Shown here: positions 53,831-61,544 of the stretch, one piece after another
How positions within the stretch are numbered: the stretch's first letter is position 1
How the letters are laid out: each line of letters starts with the position of its first letter
Source of the DNA: an uncultured Ruminococcus sp.
Lineage (GTDB): Bacteria; Bacillota; Clostridia; Oscillospirales; Ruminococcaceae
NCBI GenBank assembly: GCA_934463425.1
Contig: CAKSJP010000003.1
Location: 1 to 64,000, forward strand
Length of the DNA: 64,000 nt
Direction of reading: 5' to 3'
Translations under genes and position numbers: made by a program
The notes under the pieces: generated by a model
Told to the model about the DNA's origin: nothing
The model's database searches: none
Seen by the model: only the letters and a program-made list of their open reading frames with translations

Positions 53831-55885
53831 ATGATGATCAAAAATATTGCACTGACAGGTCATGCCGGTACTGGAAAAACCACATTGATGGAAGCGCTTT
53901 TGCATCAGGGCGGCTGTACAGAACGTATGGGGAGTGTCGCATCGGGCACAACTGTTTCAGATTATACTGCGGAAGAACTGAAGCGTCACTCTTCTGTATA
54001 CACTGCTGCAGGCAGCATTCAGCTGGACGGACAGAAGATCAATTTGTTGGATACACCGGGCATGTTTGATTTTGCCGGCGGTATGATCCAGGGTATCTCT
54101 GCGGCAGATTGTGTATTGATTGCTGTCTCCGGAAAATCTGGTGTTCGCGTGGGAACGAAAAAGGCGTATCGTGCTGCTGCCGGAAAGCCGCGGATGTTTG
54201 TTGTCACAAAACTGGACGATGAAAATGCCAACTTTTATAATGTACTGACAGAACTGAAATCCGCTTTCGGCCCGACTGTCTGCCCGGTCGTTGTGCCGGT
54301 AATTGTAGACCGAAAGGTGGATTCGTACATCAATCTGATCGAAATGAAGGCTTATCGCTATGGTACCGACGGCAAGGCACAGGAGATTCCTATGCCGACT
54401 TCCGAGGTCTCCGAAAAGCTTAGCTATCGGGTAGATGGCTTAATTCAGGCGTTTTCGGAGGCGGTTGCAGAGACAGACGAGGCGTTGTTTGAAAAGTTCT
54501 TCTCCGGTGAGGAGTTTACCCAGAAAGAACGGGTTGACGGCATTCATAAGGGCATGCGGGACGGCACGATTACTCCGGTAGCGTGTGTTTCTGCCCAGAC
54601 GATGGAGGGAATCGACTTGTTGTGCAAGGAGATGGAATTGCTGATTCCTGCACCGGAGGCAACTGATGAAATTCTGGCAGAGGATAAAAACGGAGCACCG
54701 GCAGTGCTGCACCAGACACCGGAAGAGCCGACCTGTGTGCAGATCTATCAGACACTTGCTGATCCTTTTGTAGGAAAGCTGTCTATGATGCGCGTGATCT
54801 CCGGCACCGTAAAGACAGGTATGGAGCTGGTCAACAGTGCAGACGGCTCAACTGAAAAGCTGGGCAAGCTGCTCTTCCTGTGCGGCAAGAAGCAGACAGA
54901 GACGCCGGCGGCAGAAGCCGGAGACCTTGTAGCAGTGACAAAGCTGTCTGCCAATACGGGAGATACCCTTTGTGACAGTTCTCGTGTGGTGCGTCTGCCA
55001 AGAGCAGCCTTTCCGCAGCCCTGCTATGGCATGGCAGTTCATCCGGCAGTGCGGGGCGAGGAAGCAAAGGTGGCTTCTGCCATCCAGAAGCTGCTGGAAG
55101 AGGATCAGACCTTGTCCTATACCCAGGATCCGGCAACCAAGGAGATGATCTTGTCCGGACTGGGAGAACAGCACCTCAGCGCAGTTGTTTCACGGCTGAA
55201 AACAGATTTTGGAACAGATGTGCTGCTGACTGTGCCAAAGGTCGCTTATCGGGAGACCATTCGGCAAAAGGTCAAGGTACAGGGAAAGTACAAGAAGCAG
55301 TCCGGCGGTCATGGACAGTACGGTGACGTATGGATCGAGTTTGAGCCCTATCCGTCAGATGAGCTCGTCTTTGAAGAAAAGGTATTTGGTGGTGCTGTGC
55401 CCCGAAATTTCTTCCCGGCGGTGGAAAAGGGCTTGCAGGAATCCTTTGCAAAGGGTGTTCTGGCAGGTTTCCCTATGGTCGGTGTCAAGGCGATTCTGGT
55501 GGACGGTTCATATCATCCGGTGGATTCCTCCGAAATGTCCTTTAAAACTGCGGCATCCCTGGCTTATAAAGAGGGCATGAAACAGGCAGGCCCGACGCTT
55601 CTCGAACCCCTGGGTTCTCTGGAAGTCTCGATCCCGGACAGCTACACCGGTGATATTATGGGCGATCTGAACAAACGCCGCGGCAGAGTTATGGGAATGG
55701 ATCCCGGCGCAGAAGATGGCGTGACCGTGATCCTGGCAGAGGTGCCGCTCCGTGAAATGTCTGATTATGCGCTTCAGCTGCGGCAGATGACACAGGGTGA
55801 GGGTACATTCCGTCTCACACCGACGGTGTATCAGCAGCTTCCGGCAAACCTGACAGCAGAGGTCATTGCTTCTGCTTTGGAATAA
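53831..55885 (+). CDS. EF-G-like translational GTPase
   Basis: A 684-residue five-domain GTPase of the EF-G family but not the canonical fusA product. G1 is GHAGTGKTT (residues 10-18), the switch region lacks the usual RGITI motif, G3 is LLDTPG, and G4 is TKLD instead of NKMD. Domain II (about 300-375) has FVGKLSMMRVISG. Domains III-V include SGGHGQYGDVWIEFEP, GFPMVGVKAILVDG and LGSLEVSIPDSYTGDIMGDL. Such paralogues (EF-G2-like) are widespread in Firmicutes; their role is unclear. AGGAG lies 10 nt before the ATG. It has its own promoter and terminator. Confidence 0.92.
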   Translation: MMIKNIALTGHAGTGKTTLMEALLHQGGCTERMGSVASGTTVSDYTAEELKRHSSVYTAAGSIQLDGQKINLLDTPGMFDFAGGMIQGISAADCVLIAVSGKSGVRVGTKKAYRAAAGKPRMFVVTKLDDENANFYNVLTELKSAFGPTVCPVVVPVIVDRKVDSYINLIEMKAYRYGTDGKAQEIPMPTSEVSEKLSYRVDGLIQAFSEAVAETDEALFEKFFSGEEFTQKERVDGIHKGMRDGTITPVACVSAQTMEGIDLLCKEMELLIPAPEATDEILAEDKNGAPAVLHQTPEEPTCVQIYQTLADPFVGKLSMMRVISGTVKTGMELVNSADGSTEKLGKLLFLCGKKQTETPAAEAGDLVAVTKLSANTGDTLCDSSRVVRLPRAAFPQPCYGMAVHPAVRGEEAKVASAIQKLLEEDQTLSYTQDPATKEMILSGLGEQHLSAVVSRLKTDFGTDVLLTVPKVAYRETIRQKVKVQGKYKKQSGGHGQYGDVWIEFEPYPSDELVFEEKVFGGAVPRNFFPAVEKGLQESFAKGVLAGFPMVGVKAILVDGSYHPVDSSEMSFKTAASLAYKEGMKQAGPTLLEPLGSLEVSIPDSYTGDIMGDLNKRRGRVMGMDPGAEDGVTVILAEVPLREMSDYALQLRQMTQGEGTFRLTPTVYQQLPANLTAEVIASALE

Positions 55886-55933
55886 CAGAGGTATAATTGC
55901 CGTATCTGATATTTTTATGCAGCGCTTTTGCTT

Positions 55934-55975
55934 CTGCGTTGTCCGGACACTCGTTTCGGACAACGCAGTTTTTTT
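55934..55975 (+). terminator. Intrinsic terminator of the EF-G-like gene
   Basis: CTGCGTTGTCCG (55934-55945) pairs perfectly with CGGACAACGCAG (55957-55968), then seven T residues. Confidence 0.93.
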
Positions 55976-56045
55976 GTTCGGCATTGCCTGTGATATCTCA
56001 GTAAAAAACAGTCCGCAAAATAAAATCTCATGCTTCTGATTTGTT

Positions 56046-56110
56046 ATTTTTAACATTTTCCATGTCATTTTTAACACGAATTCGCATATGACAAAAGTAC
56101 GTGTTATAAT
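56046..56110 (+). promoter_or_regulatory. agrD3 promoter with LytTR/AgrA-like direct repeats
   Basis: Two perfect copies of ATTTTTAACA start at 56046 and 56067, exactly 21 bp apart, followed by TATAAT at 56105-56110. The geometry matches AgrA/LytTR sites and the repeats at agrD1 and agrD2, though the sequence differs. A leader of about 310 nt separates the -10 from agrD3; apart from the small frame at 56307 it holds nothing recognised. Confidence 0.6.
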
Positions 56111-56306
56111 GCATATGGGATTACAGAAAAGATAGCGTATTGCTTGAGGCATGTTTACATACCAATAGAGCTATACATTTGGGGTAGAATTTTACGCATA
56201 CTGCGTCAAATCGGAACTGCACAAAGTATACTTTTCTGTAGGATGATCACACTCTGGATCTGTCTGTGATGATTGGAGTATAGAAAATTCCCGGAAAGGA
56301 GGCTTT

Positions 56307-56378
56307 ATGCTACACGCTGAACTGCGGGCTTTTGTGGACGCGTTCCGGTTTGGCTGTACATATACGCAATTGGATTAG
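56307..56378 (+). CDS. Possible 23-residue leader peptide upstream of agrD3
   Basis: A 23-codon frame, MLHAELRAFVDAFRFGCTYT..., with an unusually strong ribosome binding site (AAAGGAGG, 4 nt before the ATG). It lies in the agrD3 transcript, 56 nt before agrD3. It could be a leader peptide coupling translation, or chance. One Cys, no AgrD pattern. Confidence 0.35.
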   Translation: MLHAELRAFVDAFRFGCTYTQLD

Positions 56379-56434
56379 AAGTTGGAGAAGCTATAAAAAA
56401 GCGCTTCTTCCAGAGAAAGGAAAGATGAAAAAGA

Positions 56435-56590
56435 ATGAAAAAGAAAATGATGCGTTTTTGTGGAATGTTCGGTGGTATGTTTGCAGCGTTGGCAATGGTG
56501 ATGACAACGCTGACAGCAAATTCGACTTGTATTTATCTGAGCTATCAGGATGAGATGCCGGAATCTGCGAAGAGTCTGCGGAAATTCTGA
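56435..56590 (+). CDS. agrD: AgrD-like cyclic lactone autoinducer peptide precursor (copy 3)
   Basis: A 51-residue precursor, the same length as copies 1 and 2. It has a Met/Gly-rich amphipathic leader, core ANSTCIYLSYQDEM and tail PESAKSLRKF. By the same alignment the ring is C-I-Y-L-S (residues 32-36), different from copies 1 and 2, so it should be a separate signal. The ATG at 56435 is out of frame with another ATG at 56425 that also follows AAAGGAAAG; the AgrD pattern decides the frame. Its TGA overlaps the agrB ATG by one base (TGATG). Confidence 0.9.
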   Translation: MKKKMMRFCGMFGGMFAALAMVMTTLTANSTCIYLSYQDEMPESAKSLRKF

Positions 56591-57162
56591 TGTTTTCCAG
56601 ACTGTCAGATGCAGCAGCACATCGTTTCGCAGCGAGTGGCGTAATTGCAGAAAAAGATTTTGAAATCTGTCGTTATGGGATCAGGCAGCTTTGCTCTGTT
56701 CTAATGAATCTGGTGACATCGCTCTGCATTGGAGCGGTGTTTGGGATGATTTGGGAGAGCATTCTGTTTTTAGCAGCCTATATCCCTTTGCGCAGTTATG
56801 CCGGCGGATTCCATGCGAAAACGCCCATGCGCTGCTATTGGTATTCCGTAGGAATGCTGATCGCAGTGCTGATGTGTCTGCGTTTTTTGCCGTTTTCTTT
56901 GGGGACGGCTGCGATTTGTTATGGCTGTTCCGGCACATTGCTGTGGTGGCTGGCGCCTGTGGCCGATCATAACAAACCGTTGGAGGAGATCGAAATAAAA
57001 GTATACCGAAGGCGTACTAGGGTGGTCTGGTGTCTGGAGAGCATTTGCATGATCGCTCTGTACTGTTTGCAGTTGGAGCAGGCAGGAAATTGTATCCTTT
57101 GGGCAATACTGGCGCTGAGCGGGATGCTCATAGCCGGCGAAATCAAGAATCGGTTCCGATGA
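56590..57162 (+). CDS. agrB: AgrB family autoinducer-processing membrane peptidase (copy 2)
   Basis: A 190-residue membrane cysteine peptidase. The catalytic block YAGGFHAKTPMRCYWYS (about residues 69-85) has the active His and Cys. Hydrophobic helices surround it, and DHNKPLEEIEIKVYRRRTR (about 126-144) is a conserved cytoplasmic loop also found in the copy at 6331 (EDFNKPLDATEKRVYKKRG). It is coupled to agrD3 (one-base overlap). No agrC or agrA follows. It is much more GC-rich than the copy at 6331, suggesting this is the older, core-genome system. Confidence 0.94.
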   Translation: MFSRLSDAAAHRFAASGVIAEKDFEICRYGIRQLCSVLMNLVTSLCIGAVFGMIWESILFLAAYIPLRSYAGGFHAKTPMRCYWYSVGMLIAVLMCLRFLPFSLGTAAICYGCSGTLLWWLAPVADHNKPLEEIEIKVYRRRTRVVWCLESICMIALYCLQLEQAGNCILWAILALSGMLIAGEIKNRFR

Positions 57163-57404
57163 AAAGAAATATATAGGAGCGTGCAGCAGGAATCGATTCA
57201 GAAGAGAACAAGAGAAAGAACAAAAACGAGTGAACAACCTATTTTCACCGCGGATAGAAAAATAGAAAGCACATAAAATACGCGGAATGCATTGCGTTGC
57301 CGGGAGAGACTCTCCCGGACTCGGAGACAACAAAACGCGCAAAAGCTGAAAATTGGATACACGAGAAAATGCCCGGGCAGAGAGAAAAATGCCCGGGCAT
57401 TTTG
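57163..57404 (+). terminator. Untranslated region and terminator hairpins behind agrB3
   Basis: The interval has a perfect hairpin CCGGGAGA-GAC-TCTCCCGG (57300-57318) and a terminator-like stem AATGCCCGGGCA/TGCCCGGGCATT (57368-57401) followed by TTTT. No gene is visible between 57163 and 57489. A small RNA cannot be excluded. Confidence 0.55.
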
Positions 57405-57489
57405 TGGCCTTGCACCTTTTTTGCATCAGAGAATATACTGGAACAGAAGCCGCCGATCCGGTGGTATACATGAAAGGAGAGATGTCTCT

Positions 57490-57585
57490 ATGAAAATTGT
57501 TGTTGTCAAGAGCCCAAAGATTCTGTCCGGGCTGTTTCGGGTAATCTTTAAGATTCAAAAGGAAACTCCGGCAGAAGAACAGTGA
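57490..57585 (+). CDS. spoVM: Stage V sporulation protein M
   Basis: A 31-residue amphipathic peptide, MKIVVVKSPKILSGLFRVIF..., matching the SpoVM pattern (MK....K.PK.L.G..R). SpoVM recognises the curved forespore membrane and anchors the SpoIVA ATPase to begin coat assembly. spoIVA itself lies at the right end of this window. The Pro-Lys and Gly positions needed in the family are kept; the C-terminal tail TPAEEQ is longer than in Bacillus. AAAGGAGAG ribosome binding site; terminator-like hairpin after the stop. Confidence 0.85.
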   Translation: MKIVVVKSPKILSGLFRVIFKIQKETPAEEQ

Positions 57586-57629
57586 AATCGGGGTAAACGC
57601 ACTTTGTGCGGTGTTGCCGTTGAGAAAAA

Positions 57630-57663
57630 CAGACCTGTGCCAGATTGGTATAGGTCTATTTTT
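57630..57663 (+). terminator. Probable terminator after spoVM
   Basis: AGACCT (57631-57636) and AGGTCT (57652-57657) pair, followed by ATTTTT. Short stem. Confidence 0.55.
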
Positions 57664-57706
57664 GTGTCTGGCTTCATATGCTTTGACAGAAAGGAGCGGA
57701 CTGTTT

Positions 57707-58018
57707 ATGGAAGAAATGGAACATGCAATGGAATCACAGCAGAATCCTGCAGCAGAGCAGCTCTCAGGGGAAGGTGCGGCAGAGCCGTTTTGCATTTCTG
57801 GAATAACGGCACACAGCAAAGGGCAGCGTGCGGATGATGCAGCGCTGACACAATGTGTGTTGTGTATGCTGCTGGTGCTTTGTGTATTTTCGCTGCACTG
57901 GCTGAAACCGGAATGGCAGACAGTTTTGCTGGAGCGCTATGCAGCCTATCGAGATGCACCGCCGGTACAGTGGCTGGAGACATTTCTGCAGGCAGTGCAG
58001 CAGTGGATGCAGCAGTGA
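57707..58018 (+). CDS. Small single-pass membrane protein, SpoIVFA-like by position
   Basis: A 103-residue protein: acidic N-terminal 48 residues, one transmembrane helix (CVLCMLLVLCVFSLHWL, about 49-66), and a C-terminal extracytoplasmic tail of about 37 residues. It has no clear domain. Its stop is overlapped by the GTG of the SpoIVFB-like protease (GTGA). SpoIVFA holds SpoIVFB in check in the outer forespore membrane and is very variable in Clostridia, so this is the likely counterpart, though the LytM-like domain of Bacillus SpoIVFA is missing. AAGGAG lies before the ATG at 57707. Confidence 0.55.
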   Translation: MEEMEHAMESQQNPAAEQLSGEGAAEPFCISGITAHSKGQRADDAALTQCVLCMLLVLCVFSLHWLKPEWQTVLLERYAAYRDAPPVQWLETFLQAVQQWMQQ

Positions 58019-58593
58019 TCCGATGGCGCTTAGGAAATGTGACATACACTGTGGAATTCAGCTTTTTCGCAGCAGCAGCGCTGACAGCACTCTGGGGCGG
58101 AAGCCGTTACTTTTTTCTGGTGCTTTCTGCGTGTCTGCTCCATGAACTGGGACATTTGGCGTTGCTGCTGCTCTTACGGCGGCGCATTCATTCGTTTTCT
58201 CTCTGCGGCGCAGGAGCATTGATCGTTCCGGAGGCAGCCTGTTGTGCATACTGGCAGGATATTCTGATTTCGCTTGCAGGACCGTGTGTCAATGTACTGA
58301 TCGGCAGTGTGCTTTTGTGTTGTAATGCAGGTATTTCTGCAGGAATGCTGCATCTGGGAATGGGACTGTTTAATCTGCTGCCCTTTCCGAATTTGGATGG
58401 CGGCGCGGTCTGCCGCAGTATTTTTTCCGCCTGTGGTATTTTGCCGGATCGCACTGCAGTGCTGCTGCAATGGCTGGGTCTGCTGACTGCAGCATTGCTG
58501 CTGGCATTGTGCCTTCTGTCCGGTGCCTGGAGCAGGTCGCTTTGGGTGATGCTTTGCTGTTTGGTGCTGCAGCTTTGGGATAGGGCATCGTGA
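58015..58593 (+). CDS. spoIVFB: SpoIVFB-like intramembrane metalloprotease (M50)
   Basis: A 192-residue site-2-protease family enzyme. The zinc motif HELGH is at about residues 43-47 (LLHELGHLALLL) and the third ligand in NLLPFPNLDGG (about 121-131). About six hydrophobic helices. SpoIVFB cleaves pro-sigma-K in the mother cell. It lacks the C-terminal CBS domain of Bacillus SpoIVFB, as many clostridial forms do. The GTG start overlaps the preceding stop. Other M50 proteases of this size exist, but the spoVM/spoIVA surroundings favour the sporulation role. Confidence 0.82.
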   Translation: MIRWRLGNVTYTVEFSFFAAAALTALWGGSRYFFLVLSACLLHELGHLALLLLLRRRIHSFSLCGAGALIVPEAACCAYWQDILISLAGPCVNVLIGSVLLCCNAGISAGMLHLGMGLFNLLPFPNLDGGAVCRSIFSACGILPDRTAVLLQWLGLLTAALLLALCLLSGAWSRSLWVMLCCLVLQLWDRAS

Positions 58594-58687
58594 TAAGACA
58601 GTGTCATATAAAAATGATATTGCATCGTCAAAAAACACAAAACTTTGGGGAATGAATTAGATATAGTCATGAAATTTCAGATGATGC

Positions 58688-58716
58688 TTGCATTTTTTAT
58701 GGAAATATGTTACAAT
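58688..58716 (+). promoter_or_regulatory. Promoter of the LacI-type sucrose regulator
   Basis: TTGCAT (58688-58693), 17 bp, TACAAT (58711-58716). No copy of the downstream operator palindrome is seen here. Confidence 0.7.
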
Positions 58717-58806
58717 AATTATGAGAATTCATAATGGAGGCGATTTGCCGTCTTATAGTACTGCGGCAACAGAGTGCTTTTCCATAAGAAAGGTGAGGAT
58801 TATTCT

Positions 58807-59802
58807 ATGAACATCAGTACGATCGCACAGTTGGCAGAGGTCTCTACGGCGACTGTCTCTCGTTTTCTGAATAATGGCTATGTCAGCGAAGAAAAGCGCA
58901 AGCGAATCCAAGAAGTGATTGCCCGGACAGGATATACGCCAAGTTCATCTGCACAGACACTTCGTACCGGAAAGAACAACCTGATCGGCGTTATTGTACC
59001 TAAGATCAGTTCAGAAGCAGTAGGCAGAATGGTGGATGGCATTACAGAAATTGTGAATAATGCCGGTTATCAGGTCTTGCTGGCGAATACTGGAAATGAC
59101 ACGGAGAAGGAACTGGAGTACCTTAAAACATTTCGTCTGAACAATGTAGATGGTGTGATTTTTATCGGAACGCTGATGACAAAGAAACATCTCGCATTGA
59201 TGAAGTCCTATAAAAAGCCTATTGTTCTTATGGGACAGCAGGAATCAGATGTGTCCTGTGTTTATTTTGATGATTATGGTGCAGCACAGCTTGCCACGGA
59301 CTGCCTGATCCAGAATGGCTGCCGGCGTATTGTACACCTTGCTGTTACTGTAAAGGACAAGGCTGCCGGACGTGCCAGAAGAGGCGGTTATCTGGATACC
59401 CTGGAAAAAAACGGGATTCCTTTTCAGAATGAGCTGATCGCAGAATGCGCCGGCTTTACCACGCAGGATGGTGCAGACGCTATGCAGGCGTTTCTGGAAA
59501 AAGGCATTTCCTTTGACGGGGTGTTCTGTGCGACGGATACCATTGCCTTTGGTGCGCTGGATGCTTTGCGCCGGGCAGGTTTTTCTATTCCGGAGCAGGT
59601 AAAAGTTGCAGCGGTGGGAAACAACCGGATGTCTGCTATTTATACACCCCATCTGACTTCGGTCAACCTCTCACACCGCACCGGCGGTATGGAGGCTGGT
59701 GCGATTCTGATGGATATGATCCAGAATGGCAATGAGGAGATTCGCACTGCACAGATGCAGTGCCGTTTATATGAACGGGAAAGTACTGGTGCAGAGCAGT
59801 AA
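58807..59802 (+). CDS. scrR: LacI-family regulator of sucrose utilisation
   Basis: A 331-residue LacI/GalR repressor. The helix-turn-helix is at residues 1-25 (MNISTIAQLAEVSTATVSRF), the hinge helix at about 48-58, and the periplasmic-binding-like effector domain at about 60-331 (LIGVIVPKISSEAVGRMVDG; FDGVFCATDTIAFGALDALR). It is followed by the sucrose PTS operon and two palindromic operators. Effector is probably a phosphorylated sugar. AGGTGAGG ribosome binding site before 58807. Confidence 0.9.
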   Translation: MNISTIAQLAEVSTATVSRFLNNGYVSEEKRKRIQEVIARTGYTPSSSAQTLRTGKNNLIGVIVPKISSEAVGRMVDGITEIVNNAGYQVLLANTGNDTEKELEYLKTFRLNNVDGVIFIGTLMTKKHLALMKSYKKPIVLMGQQESDVSCVYFDDYGAAQLATDCLIQNGCRRIVHLAVTVKDKAAGRARRGGYLDTLEKNGIPFQNELIAECAGFTTQDGADAMQAFLEKGISFDGVFCATDTIAFGALDALRRAGFSIPEQVKVAAVGNNRMSAIYTPHLTSVNLSHRTGGMEAGAILMDMIQNGNEEIRTAQMQCRLYERESTGAEQ

Positions 59803-59850
59803 AAACAGGTGCTTCCTATTCACAAGAAAATGCGATCCTCGTATAAATGA

Positions 59851-59876
59851 CTAATGTGAAAACGATTTCACATTAG
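59851..59876 (+). promoter_or_regulatory. LacI-type operator O1
   Basis: A 26-bp palindrome with 11-bp perfect arms (CTAATGTGAAA / TTTCACATTAG) around ACGA. The core GTGAAA-ACG-TTTCAC is typical of LacI/GalR-family operators. It lies between scrR and scrA, about 95 bp upstream of the -10. Confidence 0.85.
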
Positions 59877-59947
59877 CTGTATCAAAATACAAAAAAGATC
59901 TGATAAGTTTGGTGGTTTTACCACTTTCCATTTTCTCTCGTTTCTGC

Positions 59948-59978
59948 TATAATAGAATTACATTAAGAAATCGATTTC
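59948..59978 (+). promoter_or_regulatory. scrA promoter -10 with operator O2
   Basis: TATAAT at 59948-59953 is followed at 59967-59978 by the 12-bp palindrome GAAATCGATTTC, sharing the GAAA.CG.TTTC core of O1. It overlaps the transcription start. With O1 about 110 bp away, a repression loop is plausible. Confidence 0.75.
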
Positions 59979-59986
59979 ATACGGCG

Positions 59987-60014
59987 GCTGAAATGCTTCC
60001 GGAAACATTTCAGC
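59987..60014 (+). promoter_or_regulatory. Leader hairpin of the sucrose operon
   Basis: GCTGAAATG (59987-59995) pairs perfectly with CATTTCAGC (60006-60014). It lies in the 5' untranslated region directly after the promoter; no T-run follows. Possibly mRNA stabilising. Confidence 0.5.
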
Positions 60015-60128
60015 AGAAACAAAAGAACAGCAGTCCCGGCAAAAAAGCTGGATTCCCTGTTCGGAGAAAATGGATTTTTTTATCAGAATCCACCTGAAAA
60101 GGAAAGAAAGTTCAAAGGAGATGAGCTT

Positions 60129-61529
60129 ATGAATTATCATGAAGCAGCGGTACAGGTTCTGGAGAAGATCGGCGGAAAGGAAAATCTGATCTCCGGCGCA
60201 CATTGTGCAACTCGTCTGCGTCTGGTCGTAAAGGATGAGAAGTGCATCCAAAAAGAAGAAATTGAAGAGATCGAAGGGGTAAAGGGTGTTTTTATCGCCC
60301 AGGGACAGCTCCAGATCATTTTTGGAACTGGTGTGGTAAATCGGGTTTATGATGAGTTTGTTGCTGTGTCCGGCATTGAAACTGCCACAAAGGACGATGT
60401 CAAGGCGGCAGCCACACAAAAGATGAATCCGTTCAAAAAGGCAATCAAAACACTGGGGGATATTTTCGTTCCCATTATTCCGGCAATTGTTGCAACTGGT
60501 TTGCTGATGGGACTTCTGGAAGGCTTCAGCACACTATTCCCGGCAATGGCTGATTCAGACACCTATAAAATCTTTCATATGTTTTCCAACACGGCATTCA
60601 CCTTCCTGCCCATTCTGATCGCCACCAGTGCGGCAAAAGCGTTCGGCGGCAATATGTTTCTGGGGTCGGTGATCGGCATGATCATGATCCATCCCGACCT
60701 GATGAATGCGTGGAGCGTAGCGTCTGCAGTAGAAGCCGGAGAGACGATCCCGAAGTTTTCCGTCTGGTTCGGTCTGTACGATGTCAATGCTGTGGGATAT
60801 CAGGGACATGTGATTCCGGTCATCATTTCGGTTTGGCTGATGTGTTTCCTGGAAAAACGTCTGCATAAGATCGTGCCGGCATCCATCGACTTGTTTGTAA
60901 CGCCTTTGGTCAGTGTTGGTGTGACGGGCTATCTGGCACTTACCGCCATTGGCCCGGTATTCTCTCAGCTGGAGACATGGGTGCTGGATGGTGTACAGTG
61001 GCTGATCGCTGTTCCTTTCGGTATCGGTGCATTCCTTATGGGCGGTCTGTATTCGTCTACAGTTGTGGCAGGCGTGCATCATATGTATACGATCATTGAT
61101 CTGGGTCAGCTGTCCCAGTATGGTGTAACACACTGGCTGCCGCTGGCATCTGCGGCAAATATGGCACAGGGTGCAGCCTGCCTGGCAGTGGGACTCAAGA
61201 GCCGCGGCAATCAGAAGATGCGCTCTCTGGCATTCCCGGCAGCGCTGTCCTGCATGATGGGCATCACGGAACCGGCAATTTTCGGTGTCAATCTGCGGTA
61301 TATCAAGGTGTTTATCTGCGGCTCGATCGGCGGTGCATGCGGTGCGCTGATGACTTCGATCTTCCACCTGGGTGCAACGGCAACCGGCGTTACCGGGATC
61401 TTTGCCATCCTGCTGCATCTGAATCAGCCTGTACAGTATATTGTTTCCATGCTGGTGGCAATGGGAGTTGCATTCATCCTGACCTGGCTCTTTGGCTATA
61501 AGGCAGAAAAGGCTGTTTCCAAAGCATAA
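60129..61529 (+). CDS. scrA: Sucrose-type PTS permease, EIIBC
   Basis: A 466-residue permease with EIIB at residues 1-85 (phosphocysteine in SGAHCATRLRLVV, about residue 26). EIIC occupies about 100-460 with around ten helices and motifs TGLLMGLLEGFS, GHVIPVIISVWLM, GGLYSSTVVAGVHHMYT and MMGITEPAIFGVNLRY. It imports sucrose as sucrose-6-phosphate. No EIIA domain; a separate IIA is encoded at 63093. AAAGGAG precedes the ATG. Confidence 0.93.
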   Translation: MNYHEAAVQVLEKIGGKENLISGAHCATRLRLVVKDEKCIQKEEIEEIEGVKGVFIAQGQLQIIFGTGVVNRVYDEFVAVSGIETATKDDVKAAATQKMNPFKKAIKTLGDIFVPIIPAIVATGLLMGLLEGFSTLFPAMADSDTYKIFHMFSNTAFTFLPILIATSAAKAFGGNMFLGSVIGMIMIHPDLMNAWSVASAVEAGETIPKFSVWFGLYDVNAVGYQGHVIPVIISVWLMCFLEKRLHKIVPASIDLFVTPLVSVGVTGYLALTAIGPVFSQLETWVLDGVQWLIAVPFGIGAFLMGGLYSSTVVAGVHHMYTIIDLGQLSQYGVTHWLPLASAANMAQGAACLAVGLKSRGNQKMRSLAFPAALSCMMGITEPAIFGVNLRYIKVFICGSIGGACGALMTSIFHLGATATGVTGIFAILLHLNQPVQYIVSMLVAMGVAFILTWLFGYKAEKAVSKA

Positions 61530-61544
61530 CGGAGGTTTCGGACT

